Assembly: GCF_025024155.1 (NCBI RefSeq)
Contig: NW_026251846.1
Span: 1 to 53,518 of the forward strand
From: Gamsiella multidivaricata
Taxonomy: Eukaryota; Mortierellomycota; Mortierellomycetes; Mortierellales; Mortierellaceae
Direction of reading: 5' to 3'
Length of the DNA: 53,518 nt
Part shown: positions 1 to 10,256 of the stretch, one piece after another
How the letters are laid out: each line of letters starts with the position of its first letter
Position numbering within the stretch: the stretch's first letter is position 1
Made by a program: the position numbers and the translations under genes
Notes under the pieces: generated by a model
Told to the model about the DNA's origin: nothing
Database searches by the model: none
The model's input: only the letters and a program-made list of their open reading frames with translations

Positions 1-2181
1 CCAGATGTGACTCGCCAAGTGATCTCCTCCTCAACCCTTCACCAACAGGGACAACAGCAGCGACGGAGACCATCCCAGGCGCCCAAGCGATTTGATCGCT
101 TCACCAGTAGGACCATCCTCGATTGGAGCGTCCATCCGACTGTACAGCCTGACGACTTCAACATCATGCCCAGCCACCGGACGATGCCCCTCATGCCTTC
201 GTCCGCCTTATTTCCAACATCACCTTTGCCGTCCTCCCCGCCACGCTCCGCATTATCGTCCGCATCCGCGTTGGCATCCTCATTGTGGGAAACGCCTGAT
301 ACGTATGCAAAGGGCTATACTTCCGGCAATAGCCACAACACTGACATCAACAGGACCGGTGACCGTAGCAGCAGCCCTCCAGTAGAGAGTAAAGGCAGCA
401 AGAAGAATTTGAATGTAGAGACACCGCCTACACTTCCTGCTAATCCGTGGAAGAGTTCTAGGCGGAAGATTGGCTTCGGAAGTCTTGATGAGGAGGTGAA
501 GAAGAATGACTCTCCGAGGCATAGGGATTCTTGGGACCAACGAGGTCGAGACCGAGTTGATCGTAGTTCGGAATTGATCCAAAGGGTCGCATCGCCAAAA
601 CATATAGAGACCTTAGACAATCGAGATCGGGGTCGAGACCGAGTCGATCGCAGCTCGAAACTGATCGAAAGAGTCGTGTCGCCAGAGCATACGGATGCTC
701 CAGACAATCGAGATCAAAGTCGAGGTCGAACCGATCCTAGTGGAGGTATCGATACTGCGGAGGACCTAGAGCCAGTGCACAAGGAACCGATTAAAGTGTC
801 GAACAACCTGGACTATCTATACTCTCCAAGAGTGGTGCTTCCAGCGCTTAAGGCCAAAATTCGAATGCCCCACACGCTTTATTACAGCGCGGTTGATTCG
901 CCATCGTCATCCCTGGACAGCATCGAGAGATGGAAATATGTCCAGGATTGTGTCAAGGTTGCCAAGGATGGCGGCGTAAAAGTCGTCAAAGTATCACGAG
1001 AACAGCTGAACCGGCTGGCTGGGAATGATTCCCACGAGGTTCGTTGCCTATATTGCTTTACCAAACTGGTCCTTTCTTATTTTCTGTATGATCTGCTCCA
1101 TGCTAATTCGTATTCATTCGTGGCATATCTTTATCGACCTGGAATAGGGCGTGGTGTTAGAGGCGACAAGGTTCTCGCCAGTGAATGCGTATAAGCTGAG
1201 TGCCGTGTCCGAGAATAATGAGTACCAACTGCACCTCAATAGCAAAATCAAACCTATCGTTGATTTCAGTATGAACCCGCCTACGACTTCCATGACCACC
1301 CTTACGACCACGAATGAGACACAAGAATCATCGCCAATAACAGTTGAGACCAGCTCAGTCAAGTCAACATCAGAGTCAATATCGTCAAAACCATATTCGC
1401 CAGTTTGGGTCGCTATGGAGCACGTACTTGATCCAGAGATGATGGGCGAAGTAGTGAGGACGGCGCTGCATCTGGGCGTGGATGGCGTATTATATAAGAC
1501 CGCCCGTGCTGCCCCACCAGATGCTGAAGTCGCAAAGGCGAGTGCGGGGGCCCTGGAGAAAAGGCGTATATATCCAATCCAAAGTCTTGTCAAGTTTGCG
1601 CAGGCATGTATATAATCAGAAATACTGCACAGTGGGGTTGCGAACCAAACGATAGCGCCTTCTCCTCGACCCCGTTATCTAACCCATTAACTCTTGTATC
1701 ATATCCTGTCATAAAATTGTAGTCGAGCAAAGCAAACGGTTGGCATATTGTGGGGGCGCATACTACTTACGGATCTCCACGGACGCGCCCCTTTTACAAT
1801 TGGTCCCCTGAAGGAGTTGACCAGCCTACACTCTTGATCATCGGGAACACTGGTCGTGAGCTCTCTCGTCAAATCGCAGCGAAATGCGACAGTTTTATCC
1901 AGATCCCGCCGCTGAGCCGTATTCCGTCTACGGTTCATTCGATGGGCGGAAATGTTGTCGCGGGTATTGCAATGTCCACGCTGATGGCTGGCAAATTGAA
2001 GCGCTTTGAGGAGAGCCCCCGAAGTGTATTACCAAGATCTTTGGAGGAGGAATCAATGACGATAGAGCAAGCGGAGCTAAAGTTCGAGGACAAGGATAAG
2101 GAGGAGCGCAAAGAGATAGTCGGTGCGGTAGAGACACCCAAACCATCTAAAAAGAAGGCTAGTGCTAGATTGTCCTGGTGA
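1..2181 (+). CDS. MRM1: mitochondrial large-subunit rRNA 2'-O-ribose methyltransferase (SpoU/TrmH family), 5' end not in window
   Basis: Three exons: 1-1038, 1148-1603, 1723-2181, all joined in phase 0. The reading frame is open to base 1 and has no upstream ATG (the first in-frame ATG is at 166), so the true start is probably outside the window. The first 260 or so residues are low-complexity, with Ser/Pro-rich and Arg/Asp-rich stretches. Then comes a SpoU substrate-binding domain (LYSPRVVLPALKAK) ending SHE|GVVLEA across intron 1. The SPOUT catalytic part follows: DPEMMGEVVRTALHLGVDGV, KASAGALE, GWHIVGA, LLIIGNTGRELSRQI and MGGNVVAGIAMS, which match the SAM-knot motifs of TrmH-type enzymes. 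The family Mrm1/Pet56 methylates a guanosine in the peptidyl-transferase loop of mitochondrial 21S rRNA using S-adenosylmethionine. The long N-terminal linker is longer than in yeast. Intron 2 seems to use a GC donor (see findings). The neighbour on the right is convergent. Confidence 0.85.
544..717 (+). repeat. 87-bp tandem duplication inside MRM1 exon 1
   Basis: Two adjacent units start with ggtcgagaccgag at 544 and 631. Each encodes a 29-residue segment of the type RDRVDRSS..LI.RV.SP...DNRD. The period is a multiple of three, so the reading frame is kept. A shorter third echo follows near 724. It lies in the charged linker ahead of the methyltransferase domains. Confidence 0.75.
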
Positions 2182-2318
2182 AGACAGAATCATGTAAACT
2201 AAAGGCGCTTTCTTTGAGCAGCGCATCTTAAATCGTTTGGCAAACGATACTTTATTATCTAAGCGTGTAAAAAAAAAAAAAAAAGGCAGCTCCATGGGAT
2301 TCCTGCTACCACCACCAC

Positions 2319-3999
2319 CTAACTCAGGAGCATTTTGTTGTTTTCATAATACATCAACATTGGGTTTTCGCCGCTATACGTCCGAGTCTTCTCAAGGTCG
2401 CCATATCGCTCCAGAAACTCTCTCTGCGTCTGCACCTTGACTGACTTCTCCATTCCCAATGATGGACGACAGACCTCCTGGTACATATCCCTTAGCAGCT
2501 CAAAGTTGGTCGGGAAGAAAATATCGAACATCCCGGGCATTACCATATATGTCGAGCAAGGGACCATCGTTCCCGCATATCTCGTCTGGACCACCGGTGC
2601 ATCTGTACCAGGGATCGCCTCTGGCAACGTAAAGAAATCGCTCAGCACTAGCCGATGCTTTGGAAAGTTTGTCTTGAGGGTCTCGAGCAGTAGCAACAGC
2701 TTTGTTGGGATGAATTCCGGTCCTGTCATATTGGGCGCAAACGGCAATCGATTACGAAGTCGCCTCAGGAACCTTCTTGCCAGCACAGGGGGTCTGTATC
2801 CTGTCTGTTTCCGGATTGAGAGGTATCGCTGGATCAATGGATCCGCGACCGGCGTGTAGATTTCTGTGTAGTCGCCCTCTTCATCAATTGCCACCATGCC
2901 TTGGAACGGCTCCTCTGTTACTGAATCGTATCGGATCAAGTCGTGCGAAAAGTTGTCTAGGACCTCCATGCCGACAAAGAAACAATGATCTGGGACGACA
3001 GTATCCCATTCAAAGATACTCTTATTGATGACCTCGACGCATTTATGGCGTTGAGTGACTTCTCGAACCTCCTGGCGCTCACCCTGTCGTTGCGCCAGCT
3101 TTTTGGATATCTCGATGATCCGGTAACGGGTGCGCTCATAGACCGAGGGCTCGAATTGTTGAATGTAGTCTAGGATGTTCAGCATAAGTGTTCCATTTCC
3201 GGCACCCATCTCGTAGATGATCAAGTCCTCATGTGGGTAGTTGTTGAGTTTGTATTCCGTCACGATGTACTTTGCGATCGCGTATCCATACCAAGGCTAG
3301 CAAACAATAGAACACAATTCATGTGTCAGAATCCGTTGCTCCGCAGTTCACACAAAATTTCATTCTCAGTCATCTTCTTCCGCTTCGTATTACCTTGAAC
3401 AATTCCGTGGGTGTATGCCAGACCTGTCTCGCGACCTCATCTCTCACGTCCATATCGTCCTCAATCTCCTTGTACTTTTCCGCGATTATATCCAAGAACT
3501 CCATGTTGTCCTTGATCTTCTCAAACTCGAAATCCGTCTCGGGTGAAAAGATTACTGCCTGCTTCGAAAAGTAGCCGTAGCGTGGATGGTAGAGCGAGTC
3601 GTCGATAAAATCCCGCACAAGCATCTTGGCTCCCAGGGGCATGTCCCTGCTCTTGGCGGAGTCCTTGGCTGTAAGAATTGGGTATTTGGCGCGGGCTGCT
3701 ACCTTCTCGGGACTGTATCGTGGATCATCAATCAGGTCCCGGCGCGGGCTCGATGTGTGGAACTCCTTGGATCGCGCAGCAACGACGCTTTTTTTAGTGT
3801 CATGGGTTATAGAGATAGGGCGGGCACGACGGCATCCGGGTCCATACAAACAGGTCGTGTGGTGGTGTTTTGACTGGTGGTGAAACGTCCTGAAGGAATA
3901 ATGAGTCTTGGAGGTGTGAAGAGTGGTTGCGAGGCCCTGTAGATCGTGCCTGGCGCTAGCCTGGGCCAACCTTGCGGTTAGTCGCGGCAGAGTTGACAT
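2319..3999 (-). CDS. mitochondrial SAM-dependent methyltransferase, DUF185/MidA-NDUFAF7 family
   Basis: Two exons, 3999-3394 and 3296-2319, separated by a 97-nt intron (gtaata...gctag, phase 0), give 527 residues. The N-terminus is rich in Arg, Ser and Thr with few acidic residues (MSTLPRLTARLAQASARH), typical of a mitochondrial presequence. Around residue 130 is the family block RDFIDDSLYHPRYGYFSKQA. The SAM-binding glycine motif YEMGAGNGTLMLNILDY sits just after the intron. Later blocks include LSDFFTLPEAIPGTDAP and a conserved end MYQEVCRP...FLERYG. The family (Methyltransf_28) includes NDUFAF7, an arginine methyltransferase acting on a complex I subunit, and fungal relatives such as yeast YKL162C. 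This protein looks more like the YKL162C branch, so the substrate is unknown. The 3' end faces that of MRM1 137 bp away, with a poly-A run between. Confidence 0.85.
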
Positions 4000-4232
4000 T
4001 GCTAATGGGATTGTTGGTGAACTAATGCAGGTAACAACGATCGAATCAGCTGAGGGATCCAGGGGTGCCGGTCTTTACGCAGATGGGCGCCGCTTAAGGT
4101 GTGAAATGTGGCTTTAAAAAAATCGCGAGACACGAAACACGAAACGCGAAAAACCATTTATCCCTTAGACCGTCTCAACTGGAGAGAGAGACAGCCACCT
4201 AGGATAAATTTTAACTGATACGGCCGGTACAG

Positions 4233-6963
4233 TTATTCTTGCTGGGGTCGGCGAAGGGGCTCTGGGCGAGACAGGCTATTGATCCATTCGAGGCCAATAT
4301 TAGCCAAATTCTGAGCGCCCACGCAGTCCCCGTCTAGCCATCTCTGGCACCCATCCTCAAGACAGACGAACGCCCGATTCGCTGGCTTTGCCATTCTTCG
4401 GTCCTTGTTTTGTCGTACACAGCTTGGGCATTTCGATGACGTGAGATACTCATCCGAACAAACGACGGTGTACCCGAGGCTGTTTACCTATGTAGTGCAA
4501 TGGCATGCGGAAACATGGCATCAGTATCGATACTAGACTGAAAACAAGCAAATCGCAACGAATATCTTTAAAACAACATACCTTGTGGAAAAAATACCCC
4601 TTGAAGCTCTCGTGTAGCGATGCCAGCCTGTTATGAGTGTTGAACTTTCCTGACCCGTATACAAACATCGCCGGTCTCGTTGGCCCAGTATGCATCCCGC
4701 CTTGTGGGTCCACAGTTCGCAATGCCCCATGCACGGCATGATCCTTCTCAGCCCGGTTCGCCTTTTTGAGCTCCCACAGCCTTTTTTTCATCGAACGGGA
4801 TCCGTAAAAATCGCGAAGTGGTTGTAGGACATAGCTGAACTGTCGGAGGCCATGCCGGTGTTCTTCCATGCTTACGAACGACGACGACGGCAGCGAGGCT
4901 TCTAATTCGGATATGCTAGGCGTCTCGCATGTGTGCCCGCTTAATCCTGTATCGTCTTTGATTGTGACAGTGGTCCGTTCGCGTTTTTTGGCCTCCAGCG
5001 CGACTCTGAATGACAAGCTGGGACTGTAGAGAGCGGAGCGTCTGATAGGTAAGTTCGTGACTTGGTTCGGTTTTCGGGGGTCCAGCGCACAAAATGATGC
5101 TGAAATTACTTCACCGGGGTCCGCCCCCACAACCACAACATTCTGGAGGTCTTGATCGAAAGCCTTTGCGAGAGACCTTTTGTTAGGAAATCGCGATGTA
5201 ATCTCCGGGATCCGCGCCTTAAATTTGGATGACTGCCAACGTCGTCGTATGTCAAATGCCATTAGGTGGAGCTGGACTCCGTCTGTTCTCATCATATTGC
5301 TGATGGCATAGTGCTCCTTGACGCTGTCATTACTTGGGAGGTCGGGGGGGGGGGGGGGCACGGGGGGCTCCGTGCCTTCGGCAGCTGCTTGCTTCCTAGC
5401 CTTGTGATTTGCAAAGACCCTCTTCATGTACCCATCGAGTGCAGCTTGGCCGTATGTGTTTGGATGGTCCTTCAGCAATCGGTTCATGGTCGTTGTTTTC
5501 TTGCCATATGAAGTCTGGTTCTTGAGGGGATCCGCCTTGATCTCGACCTTGTCTCCGATAAATAGTAGTCGGAAAAGCTCCCCATATTTCTCTGATGCAA
5601 GTTCGTGGGCCGTCTTGGAAGAGCAAACTTGAGATTCCATGATATGCCGCTTAGGGTGCGTCTTTGAATTTGGATTGCCCCAAAGAAGTGAAAGAATGGC
5701 AGCCTCAGAGCACAAGATGAAAGAGTCTCCCAACTTCGACACTGGACAGAAAATAGGACGCAACTCCGACGGCACACGGAGAAAGTACCTCCATCAAGTT
5801 TGGATGTGCCCCTTCTTAAATGACACCTTGTCTTTCTGTTTATCGCCGTTGGAGCTCTCGTCATCCTCAACTGGAGGTATATCATCCGTGAATAAACGAA
5901 CACGCTTCAGCTAATAGAAACAAAAAATAAACGTAAGTTCACAGTGGAAAAGCAAATCGATGCGAGATATATCTTGTTCCGGACAGTGGAAATGTTACCT
6001 TGTTCACAATGAACTTGGGCAGTCTCTGGAAATGCTCCCGAACCGCGGTCCGGACCTCCACCGCCAGTTCCGCCTGGATGACGCTCAGTGGTATATCTTG
6101 GCAGTCCTTTGTCGGTGTGCAATCTGAAAGAACGCTCAGGAAATCGTCATAAATCGAGCGCGTAATTGTTTTCGCCTGAATTGCCGCCGAGTCTTTAGGT
6201 GGTCTCCCGCGGGGCGCTACTGGACCATTCAGAATCAAAGAGATCAGATTTCTGATGATAGTTTTTCCATGTACCTTGTGCAGAATGAGATCAAGTGGGT
6301 CCGCGTTCTTTTCCTCCTTGTGCTGGACTTTCGGAGCACTCGCTTGATTGACATCAATGTCCATATTATGTTCTGGTGCCGGGCGCGCTTGTTCTGGGCT
6401 GCATGCAGTGGCAGTGCGGACCTCCTCCTGGATTCCTGATCCATTTGCTTCATCAATGCCCAAGTTCTGGTCTGGTGTTGAGCGCGCTTGATCTGAATTG
6501 GATATGGTGGCGACTCTGACCTCCTTGTAGAGAAAAAGTTCAAGCGCTTTAAACACGAGAATACGAGTTTGGCTCATGATGCGGACTGCCTCATTGATGC
6601 GTTCCGCGACGATCTTGGTCTGAGCCACGCTCAGTTTCCTGGCGCGGTGCAGGCATCCTGTGATCGACCCTGCAGTTATTGTGGTAGTCTTGAAAGCCTC
6701 CCCGAACAGGTGCTTAGTCAGGTTAGCTCCGGCTCGCCTCTCCGCTTTTTCATCATTTTTCTCGTCCTTCTTGGGTTTCGTCTTGATTTCACTCGTGGCC
6801 TTAGGATTATCATCCATGCTTCCGTCCTTTCTTCTTCCGCGGGCGCGGTTCCTCGATGGACATCTTTTTCAATGCGACCTTGTCAACCGGGCATGACTGG
6901 CTGACGTCCACGACAACATGAGGGGAATAATGAGGGTTGGCATCTCCGTTCCTGCTCTCGTAC
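4233..6963 (-). pseudogene. Fanzor1 (eukaryotic TnpB-like RNA-guided nuclease) half of a broken fusion gene
   Basis: Exons 6963-5999, 5910-4582 and 4487-4233 join in phase (introns 5911-5998 and 4488-4581). Exon 3 begins with a basic, NLS-like stretch (EEPRPRKKKGRK). A Fanzor REC-like segment follows (GEAFKTTTITAGSITG...), then a WED/RuvC core. RuvC-I Asp lies in VVVVGADPGEVISASF. The C-terminal block TVVCSDEYLTSSKCPSC holds the alternative RuvC-II Glu and the first zinc-ribbon cysteines; CLEDGC is the second pair; the RuvC-III Asp is in GDCVGAQN. All catalytic residues I can place are intact. The frame is nevertheless broken: a +1 shift near 6818 and an in-frame TGA at 5794-5796, probably from TGG in a QTWWRYFL context. 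Known Fanzors use a guide RNA from the element's 3' end to cut DNA; I could not define that RNA or element ends. It probably continues from the nuclease half at 7181-8875. Confidence 0.85.
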
Positions 6964-6978
6964 CTAAGAGATAATCCC

Positions 6979-7074
6979 AAAAATAAAATAAAATAAAATA
7001 AAATAAAATAAAATAAAATAAAATAAAATAAAATAAAATAAAATAAAATAAAATAAAATAAAATAAAATAAAAT
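6979..7074. repeat. (AAAAT)n pentanucleotide repeat, about 19 units
   Basis: A nearly perfect run of aaaat units. It lies inside the proposed intron 6964-7180 that joins the nuclease half to the Fanzor half. It could also be an old element tail, but no target duplication is visible. Confidence 0.95.
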
Positions 7075-7180
7075 CAATAATATGATTGTATCAAAGCGAC
7101 AAAGCTGTAAAAGGTTATAATGAATTTGAACTCGCTAACAAAGTCATACGACAATCATACCTGCTTCGTCTCCATTTTAC

Positions 7181-8875
7181 CTCCCGGGCTTTTTTAGTCT
7201 TGTTTCGCCTTTGGGGCGTCGCTTTCTCCGTTGCTGGGCGTTCTCTTTCTCGTGTCTGCGGCGACGGCGTCGGTTCTGAAGAATCATCTGCTGTCCAGGC
7301 GTCTGCAGGCTGTGCTGGACAGGGGAAGCAAACGCCAAGCCTGCAGAAGTGTCGCTGGTGAGTGTATCGGCTGGAGGATTTGTCCGCAAGGCTCGAGTCA
7401 GATTTCTCCTTTGTAGCTTGCATTTCTCGAGCTTCTGGAGTATGTCCAGTATTCTCTCGTGGGTCGTGCACGATGGCGTAGCGGAGTCAAGGTAGTCCTC
7501 ACGCACTTGAACGGAAGCCGAAATGGCATGGGTGTAGTCGTCCACACCCTTTTTTTGTCCTCCTCTCGCCCGTTGCAAATACTCTTGGATCAGCTCCTTG
7601 ATAATCTCAGCCTCAGTCGTCTTGGATCCTGGCGCGTCCATTGTTGATCCATCGCCTGCTCCGGTCTCGGTCCTCATCTCTCGGATGAGCTTGGTGTTTC
7701 TTTGGAAGCCGTGCCACGGGAGTGCCTTGGAGTAGTCGTTCTTAGTAACGATTGATGCCAGCAACAGCTCACGGTCGCATGCGAGGTCCAGAGACTCGAG
7801 CAGGTCAGCCTTCTTGTACGTGGTAAGCTCTCGGTACTTTCCGACGGGTATAGTGATCTCTCTAACACCTTGATATACCATCATATCACTGTCGGCGGTA
7901 ATGATTGCGAGGTCGTCTTTGTTGTTATCAGCTTGATACAACTCGGCAATGTGCGTGTCTGCTTGGAAGGGACATTCGCAGGTGTGCCACTCCAAGGTCT
8001 CCAGCCCATTTCTTATGTCTGCCAGCATTGCCTTGGATGCCTTGTACGCGTTTCGACATTACTTGTACAGGGGGGCCAAAGAGCCGCTGTTTTTTCCTAT
8101 GGCGTTGTCAGCTCGCGCCTCCAGAGCCTTGATCCGGTTGCTGAGGGATATGGCCCGATCTTGTCGCTCTTGAGACTTTTGTATCAAGGCCTTTCCGTCA
8201 AAGTGTAAAACTGTTGTCGATTTGCTAAAGTGCTTTGACATGATTTTGTTGAGATCATGCGCTATGTAGCCGTAGTTCTGTGACTAGAGATGGGGCGGGG
8301 GCGAGGGACGAAGCAACAGAACATGTGTCAGCACTTGGTTGCTATGCTGCGTAAGCTGATACGAAACCATTGGCACATTTAATTACCTGCTCTGCTGTTC
8401 CAGGTCGGTCTGGTGTCAATCGTCCATTAGGACCAATGAACAGTGCAGGATGTTGCACTCCGACAGCCTGTACCTCGCTCGCATAACTAGAGCAAGCCTT
8501 TCCTCGCTTGGATGGAGCCTCGGAGAAACTCAGGACGCGCTTATTGATGCCGCTTCTCCTGCTAGTGCTGGCGTCTGCAACAGAAGGCGCATCTTGCGCT
8601 GCTGAGGCTGTGGAGACTGCGGGAGCTGTGGGAACTGCGAGAAAAGTCGCCGTTGCTGTTAGGATAGAAGCTGCTGATGCGCTGGTTGTTGTCGTAGCCG
8701 TTGCCTCAGCTCTCGTTTCCTTGGCGACTCTGTTACACGTCGCTTTGAAGGTCCTTGTTTGCAAGAATCCGAAGTACAGACTTAAGGCATCGACATGAAC
8801 TTTCTTGCTCTGCAGATCATAAGCTAGCGTTCCTTTGGTGTCTTTTATAGCTTTGGGTAGCCCAGTGACTCCCAT
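7181..8875 (-). pseudogene. XPG/FEN1-like (PIN-fold) 5' nuclease domain, N-terminal half of the broken Fanzor fusion
   Basis: Exons 8875-8387 and 8283-7181 join in phase 0 across a 103-nt intron. The ATG at 8875 starts MGVTGLPKAIKDTKG, the typical XPG N-terminus; a cag directly before it suggests a 5'UTR intron. Conserved acidic blocks follow in order: KVHVDALSLYFGF, VLHFDGKALIQKSQERQDR, CPFQADTHIAELYQAD, IITADSDMMVY and SIVTKNDYSKALPW. These match the XPG-N and XPG-I metal-binding acids. An Ala/Thr/Ser-rich insert separates the first two blocks. In-frame TAA at 8059-8061 interrupts the block LYK-stop-CRNAYKASK. The C-terminal part is coiled and then strongly basic (QNRRRRRRHEKENAQQRRK). Exon 2 ends PG|gtaaaa with two bases left over, exactly complemented by the single base opening the Fanzor exon at 6963, so I read the two halves as one former gene of about 1,380 residues. 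Confidence 0.75.
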
Positions 8876-10256
8876 CTGGTACAATAAAGGCCAAGTCAAA
8901 GTAGACAGCTAATGAGGATCAAGTTTGGTGCACGTATCCATTCGCAGAAGCATTCAAGACTCACGTTGAGAATATGCGACAGTGCTTGAGGGCTGATAAG
9001 GGAGTGGATGAGGAAAGGTGTGGGGTCAAGGATGTGAGGAATGATGTTTCTTTTAAGACTCCAAAATCTACGTCCAAAATGTTTGTATGTTCATGCACTA
9101 TGTTATGGAAATTGCAGTGTTCACACTGATTATCGATTATTTCATTCGTATACAGTGATTGATCACTGTTCTCATAAACCACCTAGACTGGGGCAGCGAA
9201 AAACTGCAGTTGCTGCAAGATAATGTATTTCGTGTCAGGAGGGAGCCTACGAGAAAATCATGGCGCCATAGGCTTCTAGACTGTAGTCTCCCTGGAGGAT
9301 AGCAACAAGAATGAAGGTAATCATTTATTCTAGACAACTGGATTGTTAATTAGAGTCCTCGACAATAAGTAACGCGCCATATATTTTTTCAAATTGATTG
9401 AATGATTTCCGTATTGGGACGTATGAGATATGGAGGTATGAGACTGCTCACTGTCCCTAGTAGAGGTCACTCTTCGCGACGTCGTGGCGAGCGAGTAGGA
9501 GTTCCATTGAGGCGAAGGTGCAGGTCCCTGTCGGGAGATGCAGCTATAACTCGAAGTGGCAAGCTGTTTGGCGAGCTGTTTGCGGCAACAGCTTCGCTTG
9601 GAGGGGACTCAATATCACTTGAAGGAGACGCGACATCACTGAGATATTGAAAAGGGGTCGTCACTTGGCACGGACAGGAAGTCAGTTGGGGACCCCACAG
9701 GGCTGGTGTCTTGATCAGTGTCAGTACCAACGCCAGCAGGCATAGCACCAGGGGTAATAAACGGGTGCTCCATTGAGTAGATAGTCGCAATAGGTCTGTT
9801 GATGATGATACTCTTCTTGCAATGTGCCCGTGGCTTCCGTTGCGCCCTCGGCATGCATGTGTGACCCTCACAATTGAGTGGAGAAATGGTATTGCTTGAA
9901 AATACGGGATGGCATGCCTTTTAGACGGATCACCTCCTGATGAATTGAAATTTTTATTTTAAAAAATATGTGGCATTCTCAATGAGGGTGATCCCATTTC
10001 GGCTTCTTCCTTAATACCAATTCCAAGCAAATGCCAAACAAGTTACATATCTAGATGCACCGGGGGCCAGGTGTCAATATATACCTAGAAAGGAGGGGTG
10101 GCAATCATAATAGTATTTTACACAATTGCAATCCAAATGCAAAAAAGTGCATTTTCTTATTAAAATTCGTCCCATATATGGGATGATAGACAGGTTTAAA
10201 TACTGAGATATGAAAGCGAACATTATATGGTATATGGTGAATATATACATCTTTTT
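8876..10256. other. intergenic, no recognised gene
   Basis: This 1.4-kb stretch lies between the 5' end of the nuclease-Fanzor relic and the 3' end of the chitin deacetylase-like gene. It is AT-rich beyond 9880. A minus-strand frame at 9854-9636 has protein-like composition (PFITPGAMPAGVGTDTDQD) but no recognisable family, start or splice context; it may be gene debris. I found no clear terminal repeats for the Fanzor locus here. Confidence 0.5.

Noticed and set aside
6819..6964. Alternative splicing of the nuclease half straight to 6818
   Set aside because: Frame would be restored, but the acceptor ggaag follows a purine-rich tract, while the acceptor at 6964 is strong and the skipped sequence looks coding.
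9402..9871. Arg-rich plus and minus frames
   Set aside because: No conserved motif and no splice or start context; one minus frame is mentioned only as possible debris.
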